Assembly: GCF_023101765.2 (NCBI RefSeq)
Contig: NC_064236.1
Coordinates: 21,574,571 to 21,638,570, forward strand
Direction of reading: 5' to 3'
DNA: 64,000 nucleotides
Source of the DNA: Spodoptera frugiperda
Lineage: Eukaryota > Arthropoda > Insecta > Lepidoptera > Noctuidae
The notes below the pieces were generated by a model. It was not told the origin of the DNA, did not search any database, and saw only the letters and a program-made list of their open reading frames with translations. The position numbers and the translations under genes were made by a program. Each line of letters begins with the position of its first letter. Within the stretch, counting starts at the first letter, position 1. Of this stretch, positions 12,690-23,259 are shown in pieces.

Positions 12690-12966
12690 GCCTCGTCGGC
12701 CGAGTGGTTGCAAGTGCGACTGCCGGGCAAGGGGTCTCGGGTTCGATTCCCGGGTCGGGCGAAGTATTACTGGGCTTTTTTCAGTTTTTCGATTTTTTTT
12801 CAGTGGTAGCACGGAGTCTGAAAATGTGCCCGATATATGGTAATAGGCTCACCACCCATTACATGGGACTTACAACATAAATTATGAAATGTGGGTGTAC
12901 ATTGGCATTATGTGCCATAATGTGCACCTCTGTCTACCCCTTCGGAAATTAAACGTGTGACGTTAC
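12690..12966 (+). mobile_element. tRNA-derived SINE A, copy 1
   Basis: The head is tRNA-like: ggccgagtggttgcaagtgc resembles a pol III A box, and gggttcgattcccgggtc contains a perfect B box (GGTTCGATTCC). The roughly 200-bp unrelated tail (caggctcacc-type phrase at about 12843, gtgcacctctgtctacccc near the end) is shared with the copy at 48726-49016. No clear target duplication is seen for this copy. Confidence 0.8.
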
Positions 12967-13672
<706 letters not shown>

Positions 13673-14085
13673 TTTTTAAAAAAATGGTTAAGAACATTAA
13701 AAACTTACTATTAAAAACATAATTATTGTAGGTTTTTTGTGTCGAATTTAAGAAATAATTTGCAAAGTGCTCTATACCATTTTATAATCCTTATTAAATG
13801 CGCCAACTTTGTTGAAATTTGCCACTACTAGCGCCATACATAATTTATTCAGTACAGTCACTTAAAGTAAGGTGAACATTTTATTCAGAGTATTTGGTTC
13901 CTCTAAAACTAACAATGTTTCCCAATCTAAAGCAGTTGGCTAAGAATTTATGATTCCATATTACTGGAGTACTATTCAGGATAATGTAAGGAAGATTGCA
14001 GACGAAAAAATAAAGATTTGTAGCAACAAGAGTCAAAAGACTGGCACAGGGTGTACTTTTTCGTGGATAACACATAAGTCACTGT
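13673..14085. other. Non-coding stretch, nothing recognised
   Basis: Low-GC sequence. The 64-residue minus frame at 13881-14075 has a hydrophobic stretch but no match that I can name, and it is probably chance. Confidence 0.35.
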
Positions 14086-14206
14086 AATTTAAAAACTGTA
14101 GGACTTAGATTTTTTTTTATATTTTTCTGATAACAGTTGGAACCTTGCTGATCATCTAGTGCCCGTTGGACGTCGACTTCAGGGACACCCTGTATAAGTA
14201 GATACC
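14086..14206. repeat. Dispersed repeat C, copy 1
   Basis: About 120 bp, including aggacttag, ggaacctt and the conserved run gacgtcgacttcagggacac followed by cctgtata. It matches 58440-58559 over its whole length with scattered differences. The ending ggacaccctgtata is a common edge of insect repeats. Confidence 0.6.
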
Positions 14207-14586
14207 ATCAAAAACATCCTGTAAAAAAGCCCAAGTCTCGCACCTCAGTTTTCCTATCGTAAAAAGTTGTGAGATGCATGTAATGCCAAGTCGGTCATTT
14301 TATTTAATCCTTACTTAAGGGACTGTCTTAAATTATTATGTAAATTGTTATCATAATATAAATATTACATTTATTTTTCGTTTTAAATGAAATAGATTGA
14401 CTTGGCCATCGAAGGAAAGTACAGGAAATAAGTATACCTACTTGTGTTTACATTCTCCTATTATATTCTTTTGTCTATTGCATGATTACGCGGGATAACC
14501 AAGTCGATCTATTTAATTTAAAACGTAGATTTATAAATTATGATTTCCATCACTATTACGCAATAGCTACTGAAGTTAAATTATAA

Positions 14587-14794
14587 TCTATACTAATATT
14601 ATAAAGCTGAAGAGTTTGTTTGTTTGATTGTTTGTTTGTTTGAAAGCGCTAATTTCCAGATCTACTGGTACGATTTGGATAATTCTTTTTGTGTTGGATA
14701 GTCCATTTATCGAGGAAGGCTATAGGCTATAAAAAATCACGCTATGGCCAATAGGAGCCGAGCAGAGCGGGTGAAACCGCGCGGAAGTAGCTAG
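14587..14794 (+). mobile_element. Complete 208-bp Helitron (Lep1-like)
   Basis: It begins with TCTATACTAATATTATAAAG and ends in GAAGTAGCTAG, inserted between A (14586) and T (14795) as Helitrons do. The inner part (gaagagtttgtttgtttg, then the GC-rich gtgaaaccgcgcgg just before CTAG) is typical of short moth Helitrons of the Lep1 type. It is non-coding and depends on an autonomous helicase element. Confidence 0.8.
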
Positions 14795-14841
14795 TCACAT
14801 GATAAAGTCTTCTGTTTTGGTACTCATAAAATGAAAGAAAT

Positions 14842-15039
14842 TTGAACAATAATCCAGGCTTTCAACATCTGTGTCAAATTGATAGCTTTATTAATGGACC
14901 GACGGAAGTTTTGCCAGAAAATATAAGCGCTAACATAGCACCCAAGTTCAAATTATGCCCAGTTACCTCAGTAGATGTGGAGCGATCATTTTTGACCTAC
15001 AAAAATATTTTGAATGATCGAAGAATGATTAAGACATAA
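14842..15039 (+). pseudogene. hAT-family transposase C-terminal fragment
   Basis: The 65-codon frame contains FKLCPVTSVDVERSFLTYKN and ILNDRR. This matches the hAT dimerisation domain pattern (P.TS.DVERSFS.YK.IL.D.R) found in hAT transposases and in the host proteins derived from them. The usual continuation (a phenylalanine- and leucine-rich helix) is broken by a stop after MIKT. No N-terminal zinc finger or catalytic segment is present nearby, so this is a fragment or a processed remnant. It lies 47 bp after a Helitron. Confidence 0.6.
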
Positions 15040-15391
15040 TCTTACCCACTGAACATTTAGAACAATACTTGTTTGGTAATGTTTACAAAAATATTATATA
15101 ATGTAACATGTTACTGTATCGATTATGCTGAATTTTTAATATAAAATCTAAAACGTAATAGTTTTTTAGTTTATTAAAAAACAATAAATTAAAAAGATAC
15201 ATACATAATAAAGTAAAACATAAAACAAGTATTTACTAACAAAAAAATTAAATGTAATGGAATAATATTTACAAAACAATTATTTTTAAAACAAACAGTT
15301 TTCGTGCATATTTTAGGCATTTTTCATGCATATTTGAAGCTTTTCATGTTACATATTATCCGGTCTCTAACTAACTCTACTCTATCATAAT
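15040..15391. other. AT-rich stretch, nothing recognised
   Basis: Very AT-rich with no coding or repeat signature, except gcatattttaggcatttttc followed by a near repeat of itself at about 15305-15345. Confidence 0.4.
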
Positions 15392-16103
15392 ACTATAGGG
15401 CGGTTTCTATCTCACCAGTGCTCAGTAAAGTGTTTGAAAAACTGATGCTTACTCAGATGCTGCGTCACTTATTAACACAACTCTATCTTTCACGATCAAC
15501 AATACGAGTTCACCAAGGCACACTATACAACTGACGCTGGAGTAGCTCTAATGAAGCCTGTCTTCGCCTCGTGGGAAGACGCACACGATGCTGAATATTT
15601 TGTGATCTTTCGAAGGCATTTTACTGCATTGAATACGAGACTCTATTGCTAAAGCTTGAACATTACGGCATTCGCAGGGTATCGCTAAATCTATTGAAGT
15701 CATACCTTCAGGATAGGCAACTTAAAGTATAAGTAAATGCGGGGCGTACCGCAGGGCTCAATACTAGGTCCATTCCATTATTTCAGAATGAACCATATAT
15801 GGTATTATTTACTAATTACACATCATTAGTTTGTAAAGTAAAGAGACGAACAAATAACGATTACGACGTAAATAATGTTTTAATAATGGTTTACATCAAA
15901 TAACTTAGTATTAAATGATATCAAGACAAAATGTATTAGATTTGTTTTGCCAAATGTTAAGAGTAACCAATGCGATGTATTATAAAATAGTCAGAAATAA
16001 AAATTTGTAAAAGAGACTACCTTGCTGAGACTGAGATCACTGTAGATGACAAATTGCAATGGGCTCCTCACATTACATCACTAGCGGGACGGACAGACGT
16101 TAA
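15392..16103 (+). pseudogene. Plus-strand LINE reverse transcriptase remnant
   Basis: Across several frames it reads ISPVLSKVFEKLM, DAGVALM, LKLEHYGIRRVSLNLLKSYL, a degraded GVPQG box (about 15740-15770) and KLQWAPHITSL at about 16050. These are the RT motifs of the same LINE group as the intact frame at 21316-23223, but the copy is oriented the other way and is full of frameshifts and stops. It ends abruptly at 16103, where the 3' tail of the minus-strand LINE begins, which suggests that the younger LINE inserted into or beside it. Confidence 0.7.
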
Positions 16104-16694
16104 ATGATAAATAAATGATAAATGATATTTATTTTGCAAATAGGTTATAAAATAACACTTTTACACGTCAATCTCTTAAATAACTAGATGAGGCCGGCAT
16201 TTCCTATCCGACTACTCTGAGAAGAAATGCCGAAACAAACTCAGAGGTCATAGTCTCTTTTAAAGTCCAGACAAAATCAATTAAAGATGTCGGAGAACCG
16301 TGCAAGTTGATTCTGTAGTGGTCTTTTGAGGAAAGAACCACAGCAGTTTGAGCGGACCTGTTCAGATGGCAGCACGCATGTGTCAGTTTACAATCAGCTC
16401 AGCTGACGGCTGTTGCTGAATGATCCGACGAACAACACCAACCAAAAGAACATTTGGGTAGGCCACACAAATGCTCAAACTGTCAGAATAATTTACTAAA
16501 AATAAAATGACTAGCAAAAGTCTCACACGGTCCTCAAACTAACAATTTTAAAAGGAAATATAAAAATATAAAAGGAAAAAAAAATATAAAACAATGTCAA
16601 ATTAAGTTAATGTCAAATTGTATAAAAAATGTAACTATATGTTACAAACATGTCAGCAAGACCTGTGTGGACATTATAGCAGTTCATTCCCAAG
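16104..16694 (-). mobile_element. 3' UTR and tail of the minus-strand LINE, cut off by the foldback insertion
   Basis: On the minus strand this begins in the target duplication at the stop codon of the RT frame. It then runs through an untranslated region with phrases typical of moth Jockey-like LINE 3' ends (gcatttcttctcagagtag, then ctatttgcaaaataaat) and finishes in short TCATTTA-like tail repeats at about 16104-16130. It is the downstream part of the element whose ORF lies at 21316-23223. The 4620-bp foldback transposon now separates the two. The joining is shown by the shared 9-bp sequence attcccaag at both breakpoints. Confidence 0.8.
16686..16694. repeat. Left 9-bp target-site duplication of the foldback element
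   Basis: attcccaag lies immediately outside the left terminal repeat. The identical nine bases lie immediately outside the right terminal repeat at 21315-21323. On the minus strand they encode the last codons of the disrupted LINE ORF (…TGG GAA T). Confidence 0.9.
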
Positions 16695-16731
16695 ATGTGT
16701 GTGAACCTGGCAGATCATTGTCCAGCAGATC

Positions 16732-17030
16732 AAAAATAAATGCGAGTTCTCTTCGCATGCAACTGATTTCTACAGTTCCTGATAGTTTTTAGCAATAGTT
16801 CTGACGTTTTTACCTTGAAAAAAGCCGATTGACGAAATGATCTGCTAACTTCCCGTAGCAGATCATTTGGCAGCAGATTAAAAATAAATGCGAGTTCTTT
16901 TCGCATGCAGCTGAGTTCTACAGTTCCTTATAGTTTTTAGCAATAGTTCTGACGTTTTTACCTTGAAAAAAGCCGATTGACGAAATGATCTGCTATGGGA
17001 AGTTAGCAGATCATTTCGTCAATCGGATTT
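16732..17030 (+). repeat. 148-bp subterminal direct repeats and hairpin, left arm
   Basis: Two copies of a 148-bp unit start at 16732 and 16880 (aaaaataaatgcgagttc). Each holds a cgcatgca word and ends in the gccgattgacgaaatgat motif. The second copy ends in a hairpin: 16973-16995 pairs perfectly with 17004-17026 over 23 bp, with the 8-base loop tgggaagt. The mirror structure is on the right arm. Such subterminal repeats are often transposase-binding sites; that role is inferred. Confidence 0.75.
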
Positions 17031-17188
17031 TTTAATACAGATAGGAGAGTTCTCTTAATTATTTCTAGCGATGAAAAAATATTTTCCGACTGTTCAACTC
17101 GTCTATCATGACGTGCATCACGATTGTAACGGAACTCCATCGCAGAATTCGATTCCAGACGAATATCGACGCGAATCATTTTTAAAAG

Positions 17189-19498
17189 CTAGAACTCTTT
17201 AGTTTCTTGTGAATTTGTACCAGAACTCCCACACAGAACTCGATTCGAGTCTAGAACTCACGTTCCAATGCTAGCAGATCATGATAAACTGTTGAAAAAG
17301 TGGAAAAATATTGTTTTCAGAGATTCAAATCATTCCTACAAGCTAGAACTCTTTTGTTTTTTATGAATTTGTACCAGAACTCCAACACAGAACTCGATAC
17401 GAGACAAGAACTCACGTTCCAATGCTAGCAGATCATGATAAACTGTTGAAAAAGTGGAAAAATATTGTTTTCAGCGATTCAAATCATTCCTACAAGCTAG
17501 AACTCTTTTGTTTTTTATGAATTTGTACCAGAACTCCAACACAGAACTCGATTCGAGACAAGAACTCACGTTCCAATGCTAGCAGATCATGATAAACTGT
17601 TGAAAAAGTGGAAAAATATTGTTTTCAGAGATTCAAATCATTCCTACAAGCTAGAACTCTTTTGTTTTTTATGAATTTGTACCAGAACTCCAACACAGAA
17701 CTCGATTCGAGTCTAGAACTCACGTTCCAATGCTAGCAGATCATGATAAACTGTTGAAAAAGTGGAAAAATATTGTTTTCAGCGATTCAAATCATTCCTA
17801 CAAGCTAGAACTCTTTTGTTTTTTATGAATTTGTACCAGAACTCCAACACAGAACTCGATTCGAGACAAGAACTCACGTTCCAATGCTAGCAGATCATGA
17901 TAAACTGTTGAAAAAGTGGAAAAATATTGTTTTCAGCGATTCAAATCATTCCTACAAGCTAGAACTCTTTTGTTTTTTATGAATTTGTACCAGAACTCCA
18001 ACACAGAACTCGATTCGAGACAAGAACTCACGTTCCAATGCTAGCAGATCATGATAAACTGTTGAAAAAGTGGAAAAATATTGTTTTCAGCGATTCAAAT
18101 CATTCCTACAAGCTAGAACTCTTTTGTTTTTTATGAATTTGTACCAGAACTCCAACACAGAACTCGATTCGAGACAAGAACTCACGTTCCAATGCTAGCA
18201 GATCATGATAAACTGTTGAAAAAGTGGAAAAATATTGTTTTCAGCGATTCAAATCATTCCTACAAGCTAGAACTCTTTTGTTTTTTATGAATTTGTACCA
18301 GAACTCCAACACAGAACTCGATTCGAGACAAGAACTCACGTTCCAATGCTAGCAGATCATGATAAACTGTTGAAAAAGTGGAAAAATATTGTTTTCAGAG
18401 ATTCAAATCATTCCTACAAGCTAGAACTCTTTTGTTTTTTATGAATTTGTACCAGAACTCCAACACAGAACTCGATTCGAGTCTAGAACTCACGTTCCAA
18501 TGCTAGCAGATCATGATAAACTGTTGAAAAAGTGGAAAAATATTGTTTTCAGCGATTCAAATCATTCCTACAAGCTAGAACTCTTTTGTTTTTTATGAAT
18601 TTGTACCAGAACTCCAACACAGAACTCGATTCGAGACAAGAACTCACGTTCCAATGCTAGCAGATCATGATAAACTGTTGAAAAAGTGGAAAAATATTGT
18701 TTTCAGAGATTCAAATCATTCCTACAAGCTAGAACTCTTTTGTTTTTTATGAATTTGTACCAGAACTCCAACACAGAACTCGATTCGAGTCTAGAACTCA
18801 CGTTCCAATGCTAGCAGATCATGATAAACTGTTGAAAAAGTGGAAAAATATTGTTTTCAGCGATTCAAATCATTCCTACAAGCTAGAACTCTTTTGTTTT
18901 TTATGAATTTGTACCAGAACTCCAACACAGAACTCGATTCGAGTCAAGAACTCACGTTCCAATGCTAGCAGATCATGATAAACTGTTGAAAAAGTGGAAA
19001 AATATTGTTTTCAGCGATTCAAATCATTCCTACAAGCTAGAACTCTTTTGTTTTTTATGAATTTGTACCAGAACTCCAACACAGAACTCGATTCGAGACA
19101 AGAACTCACGTTCCAATGCTAGCAGATCATGATAAACTGTTGAAAAAGTGGAAAAATATTGTTTTCAGCGATTCAAATCATTCCTACAAGCTAGAACTCT
19201 TTTGTTTTTTATGAATTTGTACCAGAACTCCAACACAGAACTCGATTCGAGACAAGAACTCACGTTCCAATGCTAGCAGATCATGATAAACTGTTGAAAA
19301 AGTGGAAAAATATTGTTTTCAGCGATTCAAATCATTCCTACAAGCTAGAACTCTTTTGTTTTTTATGAATTTGTACCAGAACTCCAACACAGAACTCGAT
19401 TCGAGTCTAGAACTCACGTTCCAATGCTAGCAGATCATGATAAACTGTTGAAAAAGTGGAAAAATATTGTTTTCAGCGATTCAAATCATTCCTACAAG
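17189..19498 (+). repeat. Left array: 15 tandem copies of a 154-bp monomer
   Basis: ctagaactct recurs every 154 bp from 17189 to 19499, and ctagcagatcatgat every 154 bp from 17271 to 19427. After the first, divergent unit, copies differ mainly at two sites: cgag[aca/tct]agaac and tttcag[a/c]gattc. Each monomer contains four agaactc words at spacings of 31, 13 and 18 bp. The near identity points to recent amplification or homogenisation. Confidence 0.95.
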
Positions 19499-19541
19499 CT
19501 AGAGCTAGAATGAAGAAGCATAAAAAACAAAAGAGTTCTAG
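19499..19541. other. Centre of the palindrome
   Basis: The left array breaks off after ctagagctagaatgaagaag, and the right array starts in mid-monomer at cataaaaaacaaaagagttc. The few bases between are the only unique sequence in the element, so no room exists for a cargo gene. Confidence 0.8.
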
Positions 19542-20773
19542 CCTTTAAGAATGATTTGTATCTCTGAAAACAATATTTTTGAACTTTTTCAACAGTTTAT
19601 CATGATCTGCTAGCATTGGAACGTGAGTTCTTGTCTCGAATCGAGTTCTGTTTTGGAGTTCTGGTACAAATTCATAAAAAACAAAAGAGTTCTAGCCTTT
19701 AAGAATGATTTGAATCTCTGAAAACAATATTTTCCCACTTTTTCAACAGTTTATCATGATCTGCTAGCATTGGAACGTGAGTTCTAGACTCGAATCGAGT
19801 TCTGTGTTGGAGTTCTGGTACAAATTCATAAAAAACAAAAGAGTTCTAGCTTGTAGGAATGATTTGAATCGCTGAAAACAATATTTTTCCACTTTTTCAA
19901 CAGTTTATCATGATCTGCTAGCATTGGAACGTGAGTTCTAGACTCGAATCGAGTTCTGTGTTGGAGTTCTGGTACAAATTCATAAAAAACAAAAGAGTTC
20001 TAGCTTGTAGGAATGATTTGAATCTCTGAAAACAATATTTTTCCACTTTTTCAACAGTTTATCATGATCTGCTAGCATTGGAACGTGAGTTCTTGTCTCG
20101 AATCGAGTTCTGTGTTGGAGTTCTGGTACAAATTCATAAAAAACAAAAGAGTTCTAGCTTGTAGGAATGATTTGAATCGCTGAAAACAATATTTTTCCAC
20201 TTTTTCAACAGTTTATCATGATCTGCTAGCATTGGAACGTGAGTTCTAGACTCGAATCGAGTTCTGTGTTGGAGTTCTGGTACAAATTCATAAAAAACAA
20301 AAGAGTTCTAGCTTGTAGGAATGATTTGAATCGCTGAAAACAATATTTTTCCACTTTTTCAACAGTTTATCATGATCTGCTAGCATTGGAACGTGAGTTC
20401 TTGTCTCGAATCGAGTTCTGTGTTGGAGTTCTGGTACAAATTCATAAAAAACAAAAGAGTTCTAGCTTGTAGGAATGATTTGAATCGCTGAAAACAATAT
20501 TTTTCCACTTTTTCAACAGTTTATCATGATCTGCTAGCATTGGAACGTGAGTTCTAGACTCGAATCGAGTTCTGTGTTGGAGTTCTGGTACAAATTCATA
20601 AAAAACAAAAGAGTTCTAGCTTGTAGGAATGATTTGAATCTCTGAAAACAATATTTTTCCACTTTTTCAACAGTTTATCATGATCTGCTAGCATTGGAAC
20701 GTGAGTTCTAGACTCGAATCGAGTTCTGTGTTGGAGTTCTGGTACAAATTCACAAGAAACTAAAGAGTTCTAG
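19542..20773 (-). repeat. Right array: 8 inverted copies of the 154-bp monomer
   Basis: gagttctag recurs every 154 bp from 19533 to 20765, and catgatctgctag every 154 bp from 19601 to 20679, all in reverse orientation to the left array. The two monomers nearest the centre are the most divergent (for example, tttttgaac in place of tttttccac at about 19578, and gcctttaag in place of gcttgtagg). The outer ones match the left array almost perfectly. Confidence 0.95.
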
Positions 20774-21314
20774 CTTTTAAAAATGATTCGCGTCGATAAA
20801 GAAGGTATTTTTCGTCTGGAATCAAATTCTGCGATGGAGTTCCGTTACAATCGTTATACACATCATATTAGACGAGTTGAACAGTCGGAAAATATTTTTT
20901 CATCGCTAGAAATAATTGTCAAAGGCTAGAACTTTTTTTTGTTTTCAATTCGTAAGAGAACTCTCCTATCTGTATTAAAAAAGCCGATTGACGAAATGAT
21001 CTGCTAACTTCCCATAGCAGATCGTTTCGTCAATCGGCTTTTTCAAGGTAAAAACGTCAGAACTATTGCTAAAAACTATCAGGAACTGTAGAACTCAGCT
21101 GCATGCGTAAAGAACTCGCATTTATTTTTAATCTGCTGCCAAATGATCTGCTACGGGAAGTTAGCAGAGCATTTCGTCAATCGACTTTTTTCAAGGTAAA
21201 AACGTCAGAACTATTGCTAAAAACTATCAGGAACTGTAGAACTCAACTGCATGCGAAAAGAACTCGCATTTATTTTTGATCTGCTGGACAATGATCTGCC
21301 AGGTTCACACACAT
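20774..21314 (-). repeat. Right outer arm of the foldback element
   Basis: This is the reverse complement of 16695-17188 apart from two stretches that the left arm lacks. It includes the mirror hairpin (20984-21006 pairing with 21015-21037, one mismatch) and the two 148-bp subrepeats. Its outermost 98 bases now serve as the tail of the LINE reading frame. Confidence 0.85.
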
Positions 21315-23223
21315 ATTCCCAAGCCTGACTATCCTCCAAGTAGTCTTTTATTTTATAAAAAGCTTTACTACAAAGTTTTTCTTTAATAACATTTTTAAAT
21401 TTACCTAGGTTTAAACTTTGAATATGGCTGGGAACTTTATTGTAAAAGCGTATACATTGACATCTAAACGAACCGCTTATTTTCTTAAGTCTAGTAGTAG
21501 GAACAACATATTTATTTTTATTTCTAGTGTTGATATTGTGTATATCACTGTACTTTTTAAATAACTTTATGTTTTTATGAGCATACACTATATTTTCATA
21601 GATATATTGAGAGGCAACAGTCATTATATTAATTTCTTTAAATAGTTCCCTGAGAGAATGCCTCGGACTAAGATTATAAATTGATCGAATGGCTCGCTTC
21701 TGCAGCACAAAGACAGACTGAATGTCAGCAGCATTCCCCCACAGGAGAATACCATATGACATGATACTATGGAAATAACTAAAGTATACTAGACGCGCTG
21801 TATTTACATCAGTTAAATTTCTAATTTTTTTAACGGCATATGCTGCTGAGCTGAGCCTTTTCGACAACTTATCTATATGTGGGGCCCACTGTAGCTTAGC
21901 GTCTAGGGTTATACCTAAAAAGATAGCTGAATCTACAGGGTCCAACTCCCCGCCCTTGATTAGCACGCTGGTTTTGACATGCCTAACATTTGGTGTTGTG
22001 AATTTAATACATTTAGTTTTTGTTTCATTAAGTAGCAAGTTATTGGCACTAAACCAGCGTACTATTTTTGAGAGAGCACTATTTACATGATCACTGACTA
22101 ATTGTCCACGTTTGAGTTTAAATAATAAAGAGGTATCATCAGCAAACAGTACTATCCCATGGTTATCCTTTACAAGGTAAGGTAAGTCATTAATATAAAT
22201 AAGAAATAAAAACGGACCGAGAATTGACCCCTGCGGAACACCCATCCTAACAACAGACCCGGCAGAAATTTTCCCGTTAATCTCAACTCTCTGAATTCTA
22301 TTACTCAAGTAAGAGATAAGTAGGTCCAGAGAGTTGCCCCGCACTCCATAATGGGATAGCTTCCTGATCAGTGTTTCATGAAGGACACAATCGAACGCCT
22401 TGGATAAGTCACAAAAAACACCCAAAGCGTCCCCTGAGTCCTCCCACGCGTCATATACTTGATTAAGAAGTTCAACACCGGCATCAGTTGTTGAACGACC
22501 CCTTGTAAATCCAAACTGGTTACCATGCAATAATTTATTTCTATTAAAAAATCTTTGCATCTGATTTAGAATAATTTTTTCAAAAATTTTACTGAATGTA
22601 GGTAGTACTGAAATAGGTCTAAAGTTAGTGGGGTCAGAAGTACTACCCGATTTAAATAACGGAGTTATTTTACTATTCTTCATGAGATCAGGAAACACAC
22701 CACGATCAATACAGTTATTAAAAATTAAAGCTAATACAGGTGCCACAATAGTTATTACAGAGCTGGCAATGTACACAGAATTACCCCACAGGTCAGCAGT
22801 CTTTTTCTTATTCAAAGTATGGAACGTTTTAATTATATCTGTATAATCTATGTGTTCAAAATTGAAACTTGAATGGCAAGCTACAACATTTTCTTTTAGT
22901 AAAGATTCTGCGACAGTGGGTGATGAATTCAAGGACCTGGTAGTGGAAACAGGAATGTCCGAAAAGAAGTTTTCAAATGCGGCTGCAACTTCAGCATCTG
23001 ATTTAATTACATTATTATCAATTACCAGATTGTATTCACTACTTCTCCTTTTAGATCTTCCTGCTTCACCATTAATAATACTCCAGGTCGCTTTAATTAC
23101 ATTGGAACTGTTTTTTATTTTAGAGCTCAAATATAGTGATTTAGCAATAGAGCAAACTTTTTTAAACAATTTAGAATACTTCTTTACATATTCATTAAAT
23201 TCAATAGTGTTTATATTTATGCG
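21217..23223 (-). CDS. LINE (CR1/Jockey-like) ORF2 with reverse transcriptase, 5'-truncated, C-terminus altered by transposon insertion
   Basis: An uninterrupted minus frame runs from an upstream stop at 23224-23226 to a stop at 21217-21219. It has no good ATG; the first possible start is a TTG at 23169. Numbering from that codon, it shows NFRPISVLPTFSKIFEKI (182-199), QFGFTRGRSTTDA (218-230), FCDLSKAFD (252-260, first catalytic aspartate), GVPQGSILGPFLFLIYINDL (310-329), FADD (342-345, catalytic pair) and the thumb/C-terminal Y...WGN motif. All RT boxes are intact, so this is a young copy. No endonuclease domain lies upstream, so the copy is 5'-truncated, as is usual for LINEs. The last 32 codons, after DSQAWE, lie in the foldback terminal repeat. 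Before insertion the frame would have ended at TGA directly after that glutamate. The truncated copy is not expected to be mobile. Confidence 0.85.
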   Translation of the reverse strand, partial: RININTIEFNEYVKKYSKLFKKVCSIAKSLYLSSKIKNSSNVIKATWSIINGEAGRSKRRSSEYNLVIDNNVIKSDAEVAAAFENFFSDIPVSTTRSLNSSPTVAESLLKENVVACHSSFNFEHIDYTDIIKTFHTLNKKKTADLWGNSVYIASSVITIVAPVLALIFNNCIDRGVFPDLMKNSKITPLFKSGSTSDPTNFRPISVLPTFSKIFEKIILNQMQRFFNRNKLLHGNQFGFTRGRSTTDAGVELLNQVYDAWEDSGDALGVFCDLSKAFDCVLHETLIRKLSHYGVRGNSLDLLISYLSNRIQRVEINGKISAGSVVRMGVPQGSILGPFLFLIYINDLPYLVKDNHGIVLFADDTSLLFKLKRGQLVSDHVNSALSKIVRWFSANNLLLNETKTKCIKFTTPNVRHVKTSVLIKGGELDPVDSAIFLGITLDAKLQWAPHIDKLSKRLSSAAYAVKKIRNLTDVNTARLVYFSYFHSIMSYGILLWGNAADIQSVFVLQKRAIRSIYNLSPRHSLRELFKEINIMTVASQYIYENIVYAHKNIKLFKKYSDIHNINTRNKNKYVVPTTRLKKISGSFRCQCIRFYNKVPSHIQSLNLGKFKNVIKEKLCSKAFYKIKDYLEDSQAWEYVCEPGRSLSSRSKINASSFRMQLSSTVPDSF
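21315..21323. repeat. Right 9-bp target-site duplication of the foldback element
   Basis: attcccaag, identical to 16686-16694, directly follows the terminal sequence acacacat. Confidence 0.9.
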
Positions 23224-23259
23224 TTATGTAGACGATTGTCTACATGACGTTTTTTTAAT

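Larger units (their letters stand above)
16695..21314. mobile_element. 4620-bp palindromic foldback transposon with 154-bp tandem repeats
   Basis: Both ends read atgtgtgtgaacctggcag inward, and 9-bp duplications flank them. The whole element is inverted repeat. The left arm is 16695 to about 19505 and the right arm about 19515 to 21314, with almost no unique centre. Each arm has an outer part of 494 or 541 bp, with two 148-bp subrepeats and a 23-bp-stem hairpin, and an inner array of 154-bp monomers (15 left, 8 right, inverted). No transposase or other ORF is present. This layout, long inverted repeats made of tandem modules with a 9-bp duplication, recalls Drosophila FB elements and some Mutator-like elements; I infer a non-autonomous DNA transposon. 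The right outer arm keeps about 35 bp and about 12 bp that the left lacks. The outer ends of the two arms are nearly identical, which suggests recent activity or gene conversion. Confidence 0.85.

Noticed and set aside
12715..12765. Possible genuine tRNA gene
   Set aside because: A and B box-like words are present, but there is no complete cloverleaf with a paired acceptor stem, and the unit continues into a repeated SINE tail. The same applies at 13508, 35880 and 48740.
12597..12843. Overlapping frames on both strands of 67-74 codons
   Set aside because: All cross the tRNA-derived SINE A, whose GC-rich head opens frames in several phases.
16610..16792. 60-codon plus frame sharing a peptide with the LINE ORF end
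   Set aside because: The shared peptide comes from the identical terminal repeats of the foldback element and is not a second gene.
17080..20950. CRISPR-like or host satellite array
   Set aside because: Regular 154-bp repeats have no variable spacers and lie inside a transposon bounded by target duplications, in a eukaryotic genome.
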